This document shows positions 33,601 through 40,092 of a DNA stretch of 42,263 nucleotides, in pieces. Both the position numbers and the translations under genes were made by a program. A model generated the notes under the pieces. It ran no database searches and was not told where the DNA came from. It saw only the letters and a list, made by a program, of their open reading frames with translations. Origin of the DNA: Fibrobacterales bacterium Fibro_02 (GTDB taxonomy: Bacteria; Fibrobacterota; Fibrobacteria; Fibrobacterales; Fibrobacteraceae); contig LVAE01000009.1 in the NCBI GenBank assembly GCA_001603905.1, forward strand, positions 1 through 42,263, in the 5' to 3' direction. Position 1 is the first letter of the stretch. Every line of letters begins with the position of its first letter.

Positions 33601-33984
33601 CTTCTCGCCCTTCATCTTGCTCGTACGGTTATAGTCGATAATCTGCTTCTTCAGCTTGTAAGCACTCGATGTCGTGGGGAAAATATGCGCATCAATCACC
33701 ACATTGCCGTTACTCGCCTTGTTGAAGTAGGCGTTCGCAAAATCGAAATGCTTCTTCCAGTAGGGCACGCTGTTGCGACGTCCCGAAGGGTCCAGCTTGT
33801 AGTCGCCCTTCTTCCCCTTGTCGGAATCGAAAAGGCCCGTTCCGGTCGTGAGGCTGTTGTCGTTAGGGGTTTCTTCCGCAAACTGCACGCGGATCGCATA
33901 CACCTGCAACGTGTCCGCCGCAAGCGCCGGCACAAAAGAGAATAGCCCAAAAACCAATGCAAAGATCTTAGCATTTAACTTCAT
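30616..33984 (-). CDS. Giant secreted M6-peptidase-like protein with FG-GAP repeats and T9SS tail
   Basis: A 1122-residue exported protein (signal peptide MKLNAKIFALVFGLFSFVPALA). The N-terminal 400 residues resemble immune-inhibitor-A/M6 metallopeptidases: YWKKHFDFANAYFNKASNGNV, then IAHELGLPNTYDVV, then YYDLMDFAGYNAGNGFLPS and AWERAYMGW. The zinc motif is abnormal: HELGLP replaces the usual HExGHxLGLP, so the HExxH site is missing. The C-terminal half has FG-GAP/VCBS-like segments (ADLDRDNTVDMVAVG, GDINGDGYPEAVFLG, VDVTGDDVPEILVPS) forming a probable propeller. The last 85 residues (MFPNPVRGGVAKARFEI to KLYRVGVVK) match a type IX secretion type A sorting domain. The ATG at 33984 was chosen over a GTG two codons upstream; TAAATT ends six bases before it. 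Confidence 0.88.
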   Translation of the reverse strand: MKLNAKIFALVFGLFSFVPALAADTLQVYAIRVQFAEETPNDNSLTTGTGLFDSDKGKKGDYKLDPSGRRNSVPYWKKHFDFANAYFNKASNGNVVIDAHIFPTTSSAYKLKKQIIDYNRTSKMKGEKTAEFDEARSRDYLQFVYDAVMAAHESGDSPFSEPLSNNPNTKRVYMIIHAGASRLLDGGSMGTRGADTPGDFMDFYISRNDWQYLDKSLEGAALLKVSEDSSVVDGLVLKDASIDTLRSIMVTSETFSQDGLNWGVNGNIVNQIAHELGLPNTYDVVKGISRLGYYDLMDFAGYNAGNGFLPSLPAAWERAYMGWTQVKEVRPVAGKPVTVDIAAAGTGKGTEIVKVPLSASEYLLIENRQRSWDKDGLVSVTLGDDDESSDTIVKTVPVDSLNLVFEDSVCVKGKCKKNTKKASGIILDVSSYDAGLPASGIVVWRVNDWYLRKTLEYGIANFWGGDTLRDHQFGIAMVEADGILSIGKTFKNAIGEDTYDYGSGTDLLPHLRKPDKDSKQKFDTVKTIGATGYANTMTTQGGYTGIKIAVKVPEDARVEKTANAFMGDSVVNFGAQTISVTISIDDGSIDGSEFPRNIGLDAAVRGVVFVDDPENEGEKLLVVGAADGTLQVFNALGDTLFPADTAIVQKTLTRNAAEREVPLYRVGASYGPLVGMASDGKDVYSLHRKKLVKTSIAGGIPTLQETDIDSAMAGPVVYGGAVYFATSKGLASFNVNDGKVKLVEEREGINDLAYCGSADGKDVFAYVTTSGSAYVQDREVKLSGKADEIFRIACADLDRDNTVDMVAVGSRGTVTAASVGSVKGPLNWSKSYKRGAGGTSGLKDETSGIAVGDINGDGYPEAVFLGDNLVYALDRSGLPVAGFPVKISRGAPIYGFFSDPILVDVTGDDVPEILVPSSDGLVYAYTGKGKAVTDGFPMAMGSYEDVETVAELQPMSIFVANAVSDKKSAGPELYALHRNNLSALRLRKASADAASSNSAWALPAGGNERTGYFDASKLGDVKKQVAKDEITEFFMFPNPVRGGVAKARFEIGAAAKDATLELYDITGLCVFKTKMSDAKRGRNQFENLDLKHLGSDVYTARLKVKFESGKTKQKLYRVGVVK

Positions 33985-33990
33985 ATCCAC

Positions 33991-33996
33991 AATTTA
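33991..33996 (-). promoter_or_regulatory. -10 element (TAAATT) of the M6-like gene
   Basis: TAAATT followed by GTGGAT and then ATG on the minus strand, a spacing of six bases. GTGG could also act as a weak ribosome-binding site if transcription comes from upstream. Confidence 0.4.
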
Positions 33997-34017
33997 CAAA
34001 AGTAGGGACTAGAAAGT

Positions 34018-34049
34018 AGGCCGTCGGCAGGCCTTGGAATAGTCATTCC
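34018..34049 (-). terminator. Tandem small hairpins after the DUF4292-like gene
   Basis: GGAAT-AGTC-ATTCC (34036-34049, overlapping the stop codon) and AGGCC-GTCGGCA-GGCCT (34018-34034) lie next to each other between two minus-strand genes. Each stem is 5 bp. Only a short pyrimidine run follows, so termination would be partial at best. Confidence 0.3.
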
Positions 34050-34822
34050 CCGACTTTCTTGAAGCTCCTGGGAATGTTCAGGCGCCAGGTCCCCGAGCTG
34101 AACGACTTATTGCGGGCAATCTTCTTGATGCGAATTTCGAGGAACTTTGCCCCGTCGAGCTCGAATACGATTCTAGACGGAGTCTCCACGCCCTCGAATT
34201 CCTTGAAATCATAGAAACGGATTGTCTCGATCTTGCCACCGACCCCCATGCGCGAAAGCCATACGACATGCGACTTTTCCAAGGCGCCCTCCACAGACTC
34301 GCGGGCAAAGGAGAACCTGCGTCCCGTCCTTTCTCGGGCATAGACAACCCCCTCGATGCGGGTCGAATCTTCCGGCGGCTCAATTTCTTCATAGCCTTCG
34401 GGGAGCAAGCGACCGTCAAAAATATCGGCCACCTGGTGGATATGCACCATCGGGAGCGCATCGCTGTTCAGAAGCCCCACCATGTAGCCCACGCCATCCA
34501 TATAGAGCTTTTCCGTCGGGAAGGTCATCTGCCAGCCTTCCTGCAGCCACAGAAGCGAGGCGACACCGATACCGAGCGGTCCCGTGAGTTCCATACGGTA
34601 GCGCTTTCCCGGCACCGAGAAGAGGACCGCGTCGAATTCCTGCGTCGAGCTGTCCTGCACAATCGTCAGCTGAAATTTCGCACGCAAACTGTCACGCGGA
34701 GCCTCCGCCGAAACCCCGTCAGCAGACTTCGCGACGGGTTCCACCGCAGGCATGTTCCCCGCGCACCCGAACAAGGCACACAGCGCGAACAGGGCGACAA
34801 TCTTTGCAGCAAACTTCAACAA
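34043..34822 (-). CDS. LolB/DUF4292-like outer-membrane lipoprotein
   Basis: A 259-residue lipoprotein (signal MLKFAAKIVALFALCALFGC, lipobox LFGC). The mature part begins with a polar stretch. It then has the beta-rich pattern of the LolB/DUF4292 superfamily: LRAKFQLTIVQDSSTQEFDAV, then GKRYRMELTGPLGIGVASLLW, then GWQMTFPTEKLYMDG. Proteins of this fold accept lipids or lipoproteins at the outer membrane, or have unknown roles in FCB bacteria. The start appears to be a TTG codon (34822) with GGAAGG five bases upstream; no ATG or GTG is available ahead of the signal peptide. It follows the first FISUMP gene by 12 bases, so co-transcription is expected. Confidence 0.78.
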   Translation of the reverse strand: MLKFAAKIVALFALCALFGCAGNMPAVEPVAKSADGVSAEAPRDSLRAKFQLTIVQDSSTQEFDAVLFSVPGKRYRMELTGPLGIGVASLLWLQEGWQMTFPTEKLYMDGVGYMVGLLNSDALPMVHIHQVADIFDGRLLPEGYEEIEPPEDSTRIEGVVYARERTGRRFSFARESVEGALEKSHVVWLSRMGVGGKIETIRFYDFKEFEGVETPSRIVFELDGAKFLEIRIKKIARNKSFSSGTWRLNIPRSFKKVGE

Positions 34823-34834
34823 GACAACCTTCCG

Positions 34835-36379
34835 TTAGTAATCCTTGAGGCAGCGCACGTAAAAGCCGTGATGCTTGTCGTTCAATTCGGAATACGCCTG
34901 AGCTCTCCCGCCTTCCATCGAGTACCGGTAATACCAAGCCTCCGCATTTCGCGAATTGTATTCATTGCGGATCCATATATTCGTATACGACTCCATAGCC
35001 TCAAAATGCATTACGCCGGTATATTCATCCGAGTCCCCGTATTCCGTTTCCGCATACGCAGCGCCACCAGGAATGACCGAAAAGCCGCTCGCGTTATCGG
35101 AGCCCGTCATAAAGGCGGACAGGGGCGAACCCTCGAATGTCACAGAATTCAGCTCCTCGTCCGTGGGAATATGCCAGCCTTCAGGACAAATGCCCTGGTG
35201 GAATCCCTCTTCTTCGTCATAAGAAGAATCCAGGAACGCCGACGGGAGATCCATCGCGGCACTCCAAGTGTACATACGGCCAAACACGTTGCAATTCGTC
35301 GAATCGTTGTCGTAGCACCAGCTCTGTCCCGCAAGGTTCGGAGTAGCGGAGCTGTCCGCATAGTTCAGGTTGTCCGCCATCCACAGCTTTCCGCCGATAT
35401 TGATGGTCATATAAACATGGTGGTCACGATCGTCTATATACATTCCGTAAGTAAGATCCGGGTTGTACTTGGGCCCGATAAAATCTCCCAAATGAGCCTT
35501 GCGCCATACGGACTTGTCGCAGACAATCGATGCGTAGTAGTAATCTTCGTAACCAATCAGCTTGCCCTGATTTTCTGCCGTGCAGCGGTCATAACCTTCA
35601 CCGTCGGCAAAGATCTCGCTCAGGTACTTTTCGTAATTCGTCACTTTCCCCGTAGGCGACTTCGCCTCGACAGCCTTGCGCAGGGAATCCAGCTTGTCGC
35701 CATACACGAGCCCCGCCACGTTCGCCGAAATTTTCTTAAAAGCCTCCTCCTCGCGGAAAAGGCCCGTCGCCGTATCCATTTCAAAAACCCGCCAAGCCCC
35801 GCTCATCACGCTTCTTTCAATCACGATAGAAAGCGCCGCAAGCATCGCATCGCCTTCGCTTTCGCCATACAGGGAATAATGGGTAAAGTCCGTCAAATTC
35901 TCGGGCATGTGAAGATTTTTCAGGAGGGATTTCGCCGCCTTGGACCAGGCTTCCTCATAAGCCATGCCCTGTTCCATGTAATGCCATACCGATTCGGTAA
36001 TCAGGCTGGTCAGGTAATTCACGTTGGCCGTATCCGACTTCGAAACATCGAGCGCCGCCGACAGGGGTATATTGGAAGGGGAATAAAGTTCGGCATAATT
36101 GATCTTGAGTCCGACCACGCTCGCACTGAAGTTACCGGTACTATCGATACCTACGGATTCGCCCCATTCGCCAATCCAATATTCCGGCGCCAGACGGCTC
36201 CCCAACTGGATGGAATCGTTCGCAGTCGTCTCACCGAACCCGCGCTGCACCACCCCCGATACGATAACGGTCTTTCCCTTTTTCTTGCCGGGACCGAAAA
36301 CATCTTCGGCATCGGAACCATTATCGCTACATCCGGCAAACAGCAAGGCCGCAAGTCCAAGAAGGTATAATTTTTTCAT
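34835..36379 (-). CDS. FISUMP (TIGR02145) lipoprotein, long form
   Basis: A 514-residue lipoprotein. The signal MKKLYLLGLAALLFAGC is followed by a roughly 250-residue N-terminal region (VIVSGVVQRGFGETTANDSI and a helical stretch) that differs from the other FISUMP gene here. The C-terminal FISUMP domain (about 310-510) has MYIDDRDHHVYMTINIGGKLWMADNLNYA, SWCYDNDSTNCNVFGRMYTWSAAM, GICPEGWHIPTDEEL, and the end GFYVRCLKDY. The start at 36379 is clear: GGTGGAG lies just upstream. This is one of the few first genes in the window with a normal leader and ribosome-binding site. Its promoter (TATATT, 36408-36413) begins a few bases after the cellulase terminator's T-tract. Function of the domain unknown. 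Confidence 0.9.
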   Translation of the reverse strand: MKKLYLLGLAALLFAGCSDNGSDAEDVFGPGKKKGKTVIVSGVVQRGFGETTANDSIQLGSRLAPEYWIGEWGESVGIDSTGNFSASVVGLKINYAELYSPSNIPLSAALDVSKSDTANVNYLTSLITESVWHYMEQGMAYEEAWSKAAKSLLKNLHMPENLTDFTHYSLYGESEGDAMLAALSIVIERSVMSGAWRVFEMDTATGLFREEEAFKKISANVAGLVYGDKLDSLRKAVEAKSPTGKVTNYEKYLSEIFADGEGYDRCTAENQGKLIGYEDYYYASIVCDKSVWRKAHLGDFIGPKYNPDLTYGMYIDDRDHHVYMTINIGGKLWMADNLNYADSSATPNLAGQSWCYDNDSTNCNVFGRMYTWSAAMDLPSAFLDSSYDEEEGFHQGICPEGWHIPTDEELNSVTFEGSPLSAFMTGSDNASGFSVIPGGAAYAETEYGDSDEYTGVMHFEAMESYTNIWIRNEYNSRNAEAWYYRYSMEGGRAQAYSELNDKHHGFYVRCLKDY

Positions 36380-36407
36380 GTTCTCCACCATTTTGAATTT
36401 CAAATAA

Positions 36408-36413
36408 AATATA
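36408..36413 (-). promoter_or_regulatory. -10 element (TATATT) of the long FISUMP gene
   Basis: TATATT on the minus strand, about 28 bases before the ATG at 36379, which leaves a roughly 20-base leader containing GGTGGAG. It lies directly behind the T-tract of the GH9 terminator. Confidence 0.4.
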
Positions 36414-36415
36414 CA

Positions 36416-36449
36416 ATAAAAAACGGATCCGGCTTTTCACCGAACCCGT
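36416..36449 (-). terminator. Rho-independent terminator of the GH9 cellulase gene
   Basis: On the minus strand ACGGGTTCGG (36440-36449) pairs with CCGGATCCGT (36423-36432) over 10 positions including two G-T pairs. The loop is 7 bases. TTTATT-type sequence follows, giving a T-tract at 36416-36423. Confidence 0.8.
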
Positions 36450-36474
36450 GACAAATCATAAAAGCGAATATCCG

Positions 36475-38202
36475 CTACTTGCTGTAAATCGCTTCCAGGG
36501 CAGCGGCGAGGTAAGCGAGAGGGGCGTTCCAGTTAATCGCCACTTCGTTCGTGGCATAGCTGCAACGGTTGTCAAGGTAGGCAAGAGCCGGCTTGTCGGC
36601 AGCGGCATAGTTCGGGCACTTCCAATGTTCCTTGCCGTCCAGGTTGATGTCCTGCTTGCCCAAGTGCGGGCCACCCACGAGCATTCCCGGCACCGGATCA
36701 TCGACCATGTCCGATTCGCTCGGACGGTGGTGCGGATTGCGCGGACTACGGTAACCGAAACCGGTCACGTAGGTAATGTCCATCGGGTTCTTGCCGAGCA
36801 GGTAGTCGAGACACTGCTGGGCACCATCCACGTAGCTCCTGTCGCCGGTGAGCAGGTAGGCATGCACCAGCACCATCCCGTTGTTGGCCATGGCGCTATT
36901 GCTGCCCCAGTTCCAGCTCCACGGGAAAGCGGGCAGGCGGTAACCACTTGTATCGCCCACGGCACGGAGGTTGTTCGCCTCGTCCAGCACGACCTTCTTC
37001 GCGGCGGCCACCAGGTCCTTGTCGAAATCGGCGGAGTCCAGCGCCACGCGGAAAGCGGCGAGCATGTTCACGTTGCCCCACCAGGCGCCATCGGGCGTAA
37101 AGAGATTCGCCTTCAGGTCATCCTGGTAATTTTTCTTCTTGGTCGCACGGTAAAGTTCGGCTGCGGCCCAGCGGAATTCATCTTTACCATCTTCGCCATC
37201 ATGCATGTAGTTGCCCGTCTGCACGTCGGCGGGCTGCTTGTAGAAAGCCTTCGGGTTCTTCTTCGCCCAGGCATAGGCCTTCTCGGCCGCCTTGAGCACC
37301 TTGTCGGCATAAGCCTTGTCCACGTTACGATACACCACGCTCGCCTGCGCCATCACCGCCGCAAAGTCAAGCGTCGCCGTCACGTTCTTGAGAATCGCGT
37401 AACGCGGGGCATCGTCCTTTTCGGGCATCACGCTACCGCCAAACTTGAGTGTCGTCACCTTGTGGTAAACGCCGCCGTCCTTGTCCTGCATGGTAAGCAT
37501 CCAGTCCAGGTTGTAGCGCACTTCTTCGAGGATCTCGGGATACTTCGCAAATTCACGCGGAATGTTCCAGGTCAGCGAATCCAGGTACTTCGGGAAATTC
37601 TCGTAGGCCTGCAGCAGCGTAAACACGGTGATGCCAGAGTTCACGATATACTTGCCGTAGTCGCCCGCATCGTACCAGCCACGTGTCGACTTGATCGTCT
37701 TGCCGGCACCCTTGCCTCCGGTCACCTTGTCGGAACCGTAAATGATAACCTTGTCGTCCTTATGGCCAGCGGCACGGGCCCACTTGCCGGCATACTGCGG
37801 ATCCAGCGCCATACTTGAACGCTGGTAATAGAACCACTTGAGGGCAGCCTTTACCAGGTCGTCGTAGACGTTCTTGCCGACCACGATCGGGGTACCCACG
37901 TATTCGCCGCCACGGAACAGGCGATACGTTCCCGGAGCCTTCAACGCAGAAATATCGAAAGTCTGCACTTCTTCGCCACTGTAATCCCAGTCGTAGACCA
38001 TCGGCGCATCAAGTTTCAGTACCGTCTTGCCGTTCAAGTCGCGAACTTCGAGACCGTTGGCGTCACTACCGGGGTAAACGACAATCTTTTCTGCATCGGG
38101 AGCAAAACCCAGCTGGTTTACAAGGGGGCCTGCAAAAGCAGACGAAAATGACACAGCTACAGAAGCTGCACCGGCTAAAAACGCACTTTTAGAGAAATTC
38201 AT
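36475..38202 (-). CDS. Glycoside hydrolase family 9 endoglucanase
   Basis: A 575-residue secreted cellulase that cuts beta-1,4-glucan with inversion. The signal peptide MNFSKSAFLAGAASVAVSFSSAFA is followed by a CelD_N-type Ig-like domain (about 25-110, beginning GPLVNQLGFAPDAEK) and the GH9 (alpha/alpha)6 barrel. Catalytic and signature elements: RGWYDAGDYGKY (about 175-186, base/nucleophile aspartates), SPRNPHHRPSESD (about 485-497, family 9 histidine signature), and SYATNEVAINWNAPL near residue 551 with the acid glutamate. No extra CBM or sorting tail is seen. It lies just after an Opp-type transporter and has its own leaderless-looking promoter and a strong terminator, so it is probably monocistronic. 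Confidence 0.96.
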   Translation of the reverse strand: MNFSKSAFLAGAASVAVSFSSAFAGPLVNQLGFAPDAEKIVVYPGSDANGLEVRDLNGKTVLKLDAPMVYDWDYSGEEVQTFDISALKAPGTYRLFRGGEYVGTPIVVGKNVYDDLVKAALKWFYYQRSSMALDPQYAGKWARAAGHKDDKVIIYGSDKVTGGKGAGKTIKSTRGWYDAGDYGKYIVNSGITVFTLLQAYENFPKYLDSLTWNIPREFAKYPEILEEVRYNLDWMLTMQDKDGGVYHKVTTLKFGGSVMPEKDDAPRYAILKNVTATLDFAAVMAQASVVYRNVDKAYADKVLKAAEKAYAWAKKNPKAFYKQPADVQTGNYMHDGEDGKDEFRWAAAELYRATKKKNYQDDLKANLFTPDGAWWGNVNMLAAFRVALDSADFDKDLVAAAKKVVLDEANNLRAVGDTSGYRLPAFPWSWNWGSNSAMANNGMVLVHAYLLTGDRSYVDGAQQCLDYLLGKNPMDITYVTGFGYRSPRNPHHRPSESDMVDDPVPGMLVGGPHLGKQDINLDGKEHWKCPNYAAADKPALAYLDNRCSYATNEVAINWNAPLAYLAAALEAIYSK

Positions 38203-38208
38203 ACCTAG

Positions 38209-38214
38209 AATATA
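38209..38214 (-). promoter_or_regulatory. -10 element (TATATT) of the GH9 gene
   Basis: TATATTCTAG on the minus strand; the hexamer ends six bases before the ATG at 38202. It sits three bases after the T-tract of the ABC-transporter terminator, so any -35 contact would fall inside the terminator hairpin. Confidence 0.5.
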
Positions 38215-38217
38215 CCT

Positions 38218-38249
38218 AAAAAACCCCCGGAATGAATATTCCAGGGGGT
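38218..38249 (-). terminator. Rho-independent terminator of the ABC transporter operon
   Basis: Minus-strand ACCCCC-T-GGAAT, loop ATTC, ATTCC-GGGGGT, then a T-tract at 38218-38223. The stem is 11 bp with one bulge, GC-rich, and followed by six Ts. Confidence 0.85.
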
Positions 38250-38255
38250 GATTTT

Positions 38256-38275
38256 CTGTTTTCAGTAGAAAACAG
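38256..38275. repeat. Second hairpin before the transporter terminator
   Basis: CTGTTTTC-AGTA-GAAAACAG is a perfect 8-bp A/T-rich stem with a 4-base loop, immediately after the last transporter gene's stop and six bases from the main terminator. It may protect the 3' end of the mRNA. Confidence 0.6.
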
Positions 38276-38280
38276 GATTG

Positions 38281-39093
38281 TTAGCCTTTCTTGCTACGAT
38301 GGCTGTTCTTGATCCATTCGGTCTTGTGGACTTCCGGGATATCGTCGAGCAGCTTGAGCGTGTGCGGTTCGGTCGTGTTGTCGAGCACTTCGGCAGGAGT
38401 ACCCTGGTTCACGATCTTACCGTCGTGCATGATGAAGATACGGTCAGAAACGTAGTTTGCAAGACCGATATCGTGAGTCACGAACACCACGGTCATCTTC
38501 AGCTCGTCTTTCAACTTGCGGAGGTAATCGAGGATGTTTGCACGCACACAGGCGTCCACCATGGAGGTAGCTTCGTCAGCGATCAACACCTTCGGACGGA
38601 GCGCGAAGATACGGGCCAAAAGCATACGCTGCATCTGACCGCCGGAAAGCTCGAACGGGTACTTGCCTTCGATATCTTCGGGCTTCACGTTCACAGCCAT
38701 CAGGCCTTCATCCACGCGGCGGCGGACTTCTTCCTTGGAGGGCTTGTCCTTGAGGATGTTCATGGCGTCTTCCAGCTGGCTACGGATGGTAAAGAACTGG
38801 TTGAAGCAGCCGAACGGGTCCTGGAACACGGACTGCACTTCGTTCCAGTGAGCCTTCAGGTTCTTGATGGGCTTGTCGCGATACAGGAACTGGCCGCGAG
38901 TCGGCTTATAAAGACCGAGCATGATCTTGGCGAGCACGGACTTGCCGCAACCCGAACCACCCACGATGGAGATGAACTCTTCGTCATAGATGTCGAAGGA
39001 CACATCCTTCACGGCGGTCTTCAGGGTCTTACCGGCACCAAAGTCCTTGCTGATGCGCTTAGCGGAAAATACAACGGGTTTATCAGACAGCAT
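38281..39093 (-). CDS. Opp/Dpp-type ABC transporter ATPase (OppF-like)
   Basis: A 270-residue ATP-binding subunit. Walker A is GGSGCGKSV, the Q-loop region is SVFQDPFGCFN, the signature is LSGGQMQR (canonical), Walker B is VLIADEATSMVD, and the H-loop is VTHD. The C-terminal tail after residue 240 is short and lacks the cysteine cluster seen in its partner. It pairs with the upstream ATPase to drive import through the two permeases. It overlaps the upstream ATPase gene by 11 bases and has GAGGT ahead of its ATG. It is the last gene of the operon and is followed by a strong terminator. The substrate could be peptide or oligosaccharide; the neighbouring cellulase favours cello-oligosaccharides only weakly. 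Confidence 0.93.
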   Translation of the reverse strand: MLSDKPVVFSAKRISKDFGAGKTLKTAVKDVSFDIYDEEFISIVGGSGCGKSVLAKIMLGLYKPTRGQFLYRDKPIKNLKAHWNEVQSVFQDPFGCFNQFFTIRSQLEDAMNILKDKPSKEEVRRRVDEGLMAVNVKPEDIEGKYPFELSGGQMQRMLLARIFALRPKVLIADEATSMVDACVRANILDYLRKLKDELKMTVVFVTHDIGLANYVSDRIFIMHDGKIVNQGTPAEVLDNTTEPHTLKLLDDIPEVHKTEWIKNSHRSKKG

Positions 39094-40081
39094 AATCGCA
39101 CCTCACTTGACGGTCGCCTACAATGCGGATGTTCTGGGTATTCTTCTTGCAGTCGGGGCATGCCTTCTTGCAACGGGGTGCAAAGCGGCAACCCACGATC
39201 TTGTTCTTGAGGCTCGGAGGAGCACCTTCGATAGCCACCGGATGACGGGTACGCTGGGAAGCTTCGGTAGAAAGCATAGCGCCCATCAGAGCCTGCGTGT
39301 AGGGGTGACGCGGGTCCTTAACGACCTGGTCAGCCGTACCGTATTCCACGATTTCGCCGGCGTACATGATGGCGATATTGTCGGCCACGTGGTACAGGAG
39401 CGGAAGTTCGTGGGTAATGAAGATCATCGTGGAGAAGATGCCCTTGTCAAGAAGATCGAAAATCATCTTGATCACTTCCTTCTGGGTAGACACGTCCAGA
39501 GCGGAAGTCGGTTCGTCGGCGATCACCATCTGCGGGTTGAGCAAGGTGGAAATGCCGATCACGGAACGCTGGCGTTCACCGGCGGTGAGCTGAATCGGAT
39601 AGGAGTTCAGCACGCGCTTGGTGTCCATTCCGAACAGGTCGAAACGTTCGCAAAGGCGGTCGTAGATTTCCTTGTGGTCGAGCTTCTTGCCCGGCTGCTG
39701 GTGAGCAGCAATCACGTCGGCGGCGATATCCTTGATCTTGCGAACCGGGTTCAGGGCGTTGAACGCACCCTGCGGAATCATGGAGACCTGCTGGGCGAGC
39801 ACGTTGGCACGCACGTCTTCGAGCTTGCGGTGCATCAGGGATTCCATATGGTCACCCACGCGAACGCGCACGTCACCCTTTTCGGGGTAGAGCGGCGGGA
39901 TGCACATGCCCATAAGGCCGGACACCAGAGTGGACTTACCGCAACCGGATTCACCTGCGATACCGAGGATTTCGCCCTGCTTCATGGAGAAGGACACATC
40001 CGTCACGGCATGAGTCTTGTCGCCGAAACGGCCAAGGTAATAGAGGCCGAGATTTTCTACTTCAAATACATTTTCAGACAT
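39083..40081 (-). CDS. Opp/Dpp-type ABC transporter ATPase (OppD-like), degenerate signature
   Basis: A 332-residue ATP-binding subunit. Walker A is GESGCGKST, the Q-loop region is SMIPQGAFNALNPV, Walker B is MVIADEPTSALD, and the H-loop is ITHEL. The signature motif reads LTAGERQR instead of LSGGxxQR, so one of the two ATP sites may be altered. The C-terminus carries the cysteine-rich oligopeptide-transporter tail (GCRFAPRCKKACPDC and a final RCDYAV), which in relatives can hold an Fe-S cluster. GAGGT precedes the ATG. The gene begins 11 bases after the OppC-like permease and overlaps the next ATPase by 11 bases. Confidence 0.93.
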   Translation of the reverse strand: MSENVFEVENLGLYYLGRFGDKTHAVTDVSFSMKQGEILGIAGESGCGKSTLVSGLMGMCIPPLYPEKGDVRVRVGDHMESLMHRKLEDVRANVLAQQVSMIPQGAFNALNPVRKIKDIAADVIAAHQQPGKKLDHKEIYDRLCERFDLFGMDTKRVLNSYPIQLTAGERQRSVIGISTLLNPQMVIADEPTSALDVSTQKEVIKMIFDLLDKGIFSTMIFITHELPLLYHVADNIAIMYAGEIVEYGTADQVVKDPRHPYTQALMGAMLSTEASQRTRHPVAIEGAPPSLKNKIVGCRFAPRCKKACPDCKKNTQNIRIVGDRQVRCDYAV

Positions 40082-40092
40082 TTCGTTACCTC

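Noticed and set aside
30709..33945. Very long open frame on the plus strand (1078 codons) opposite the M6-like gene
   Set aside because: No recognisable domain, no ribosome-binding site, His/Arg-rich composition typical of an antisense shadow. It arises because TTA, CTA and TCA codons are rare in the real gene.
38256..38275. A/T-rich hairpin considered as a separate promoter operator
   Set aside because: It lies within the 3' untranslated region of the transporter operon, before the real terminator, so 3'-end protection is a simpler explanation.
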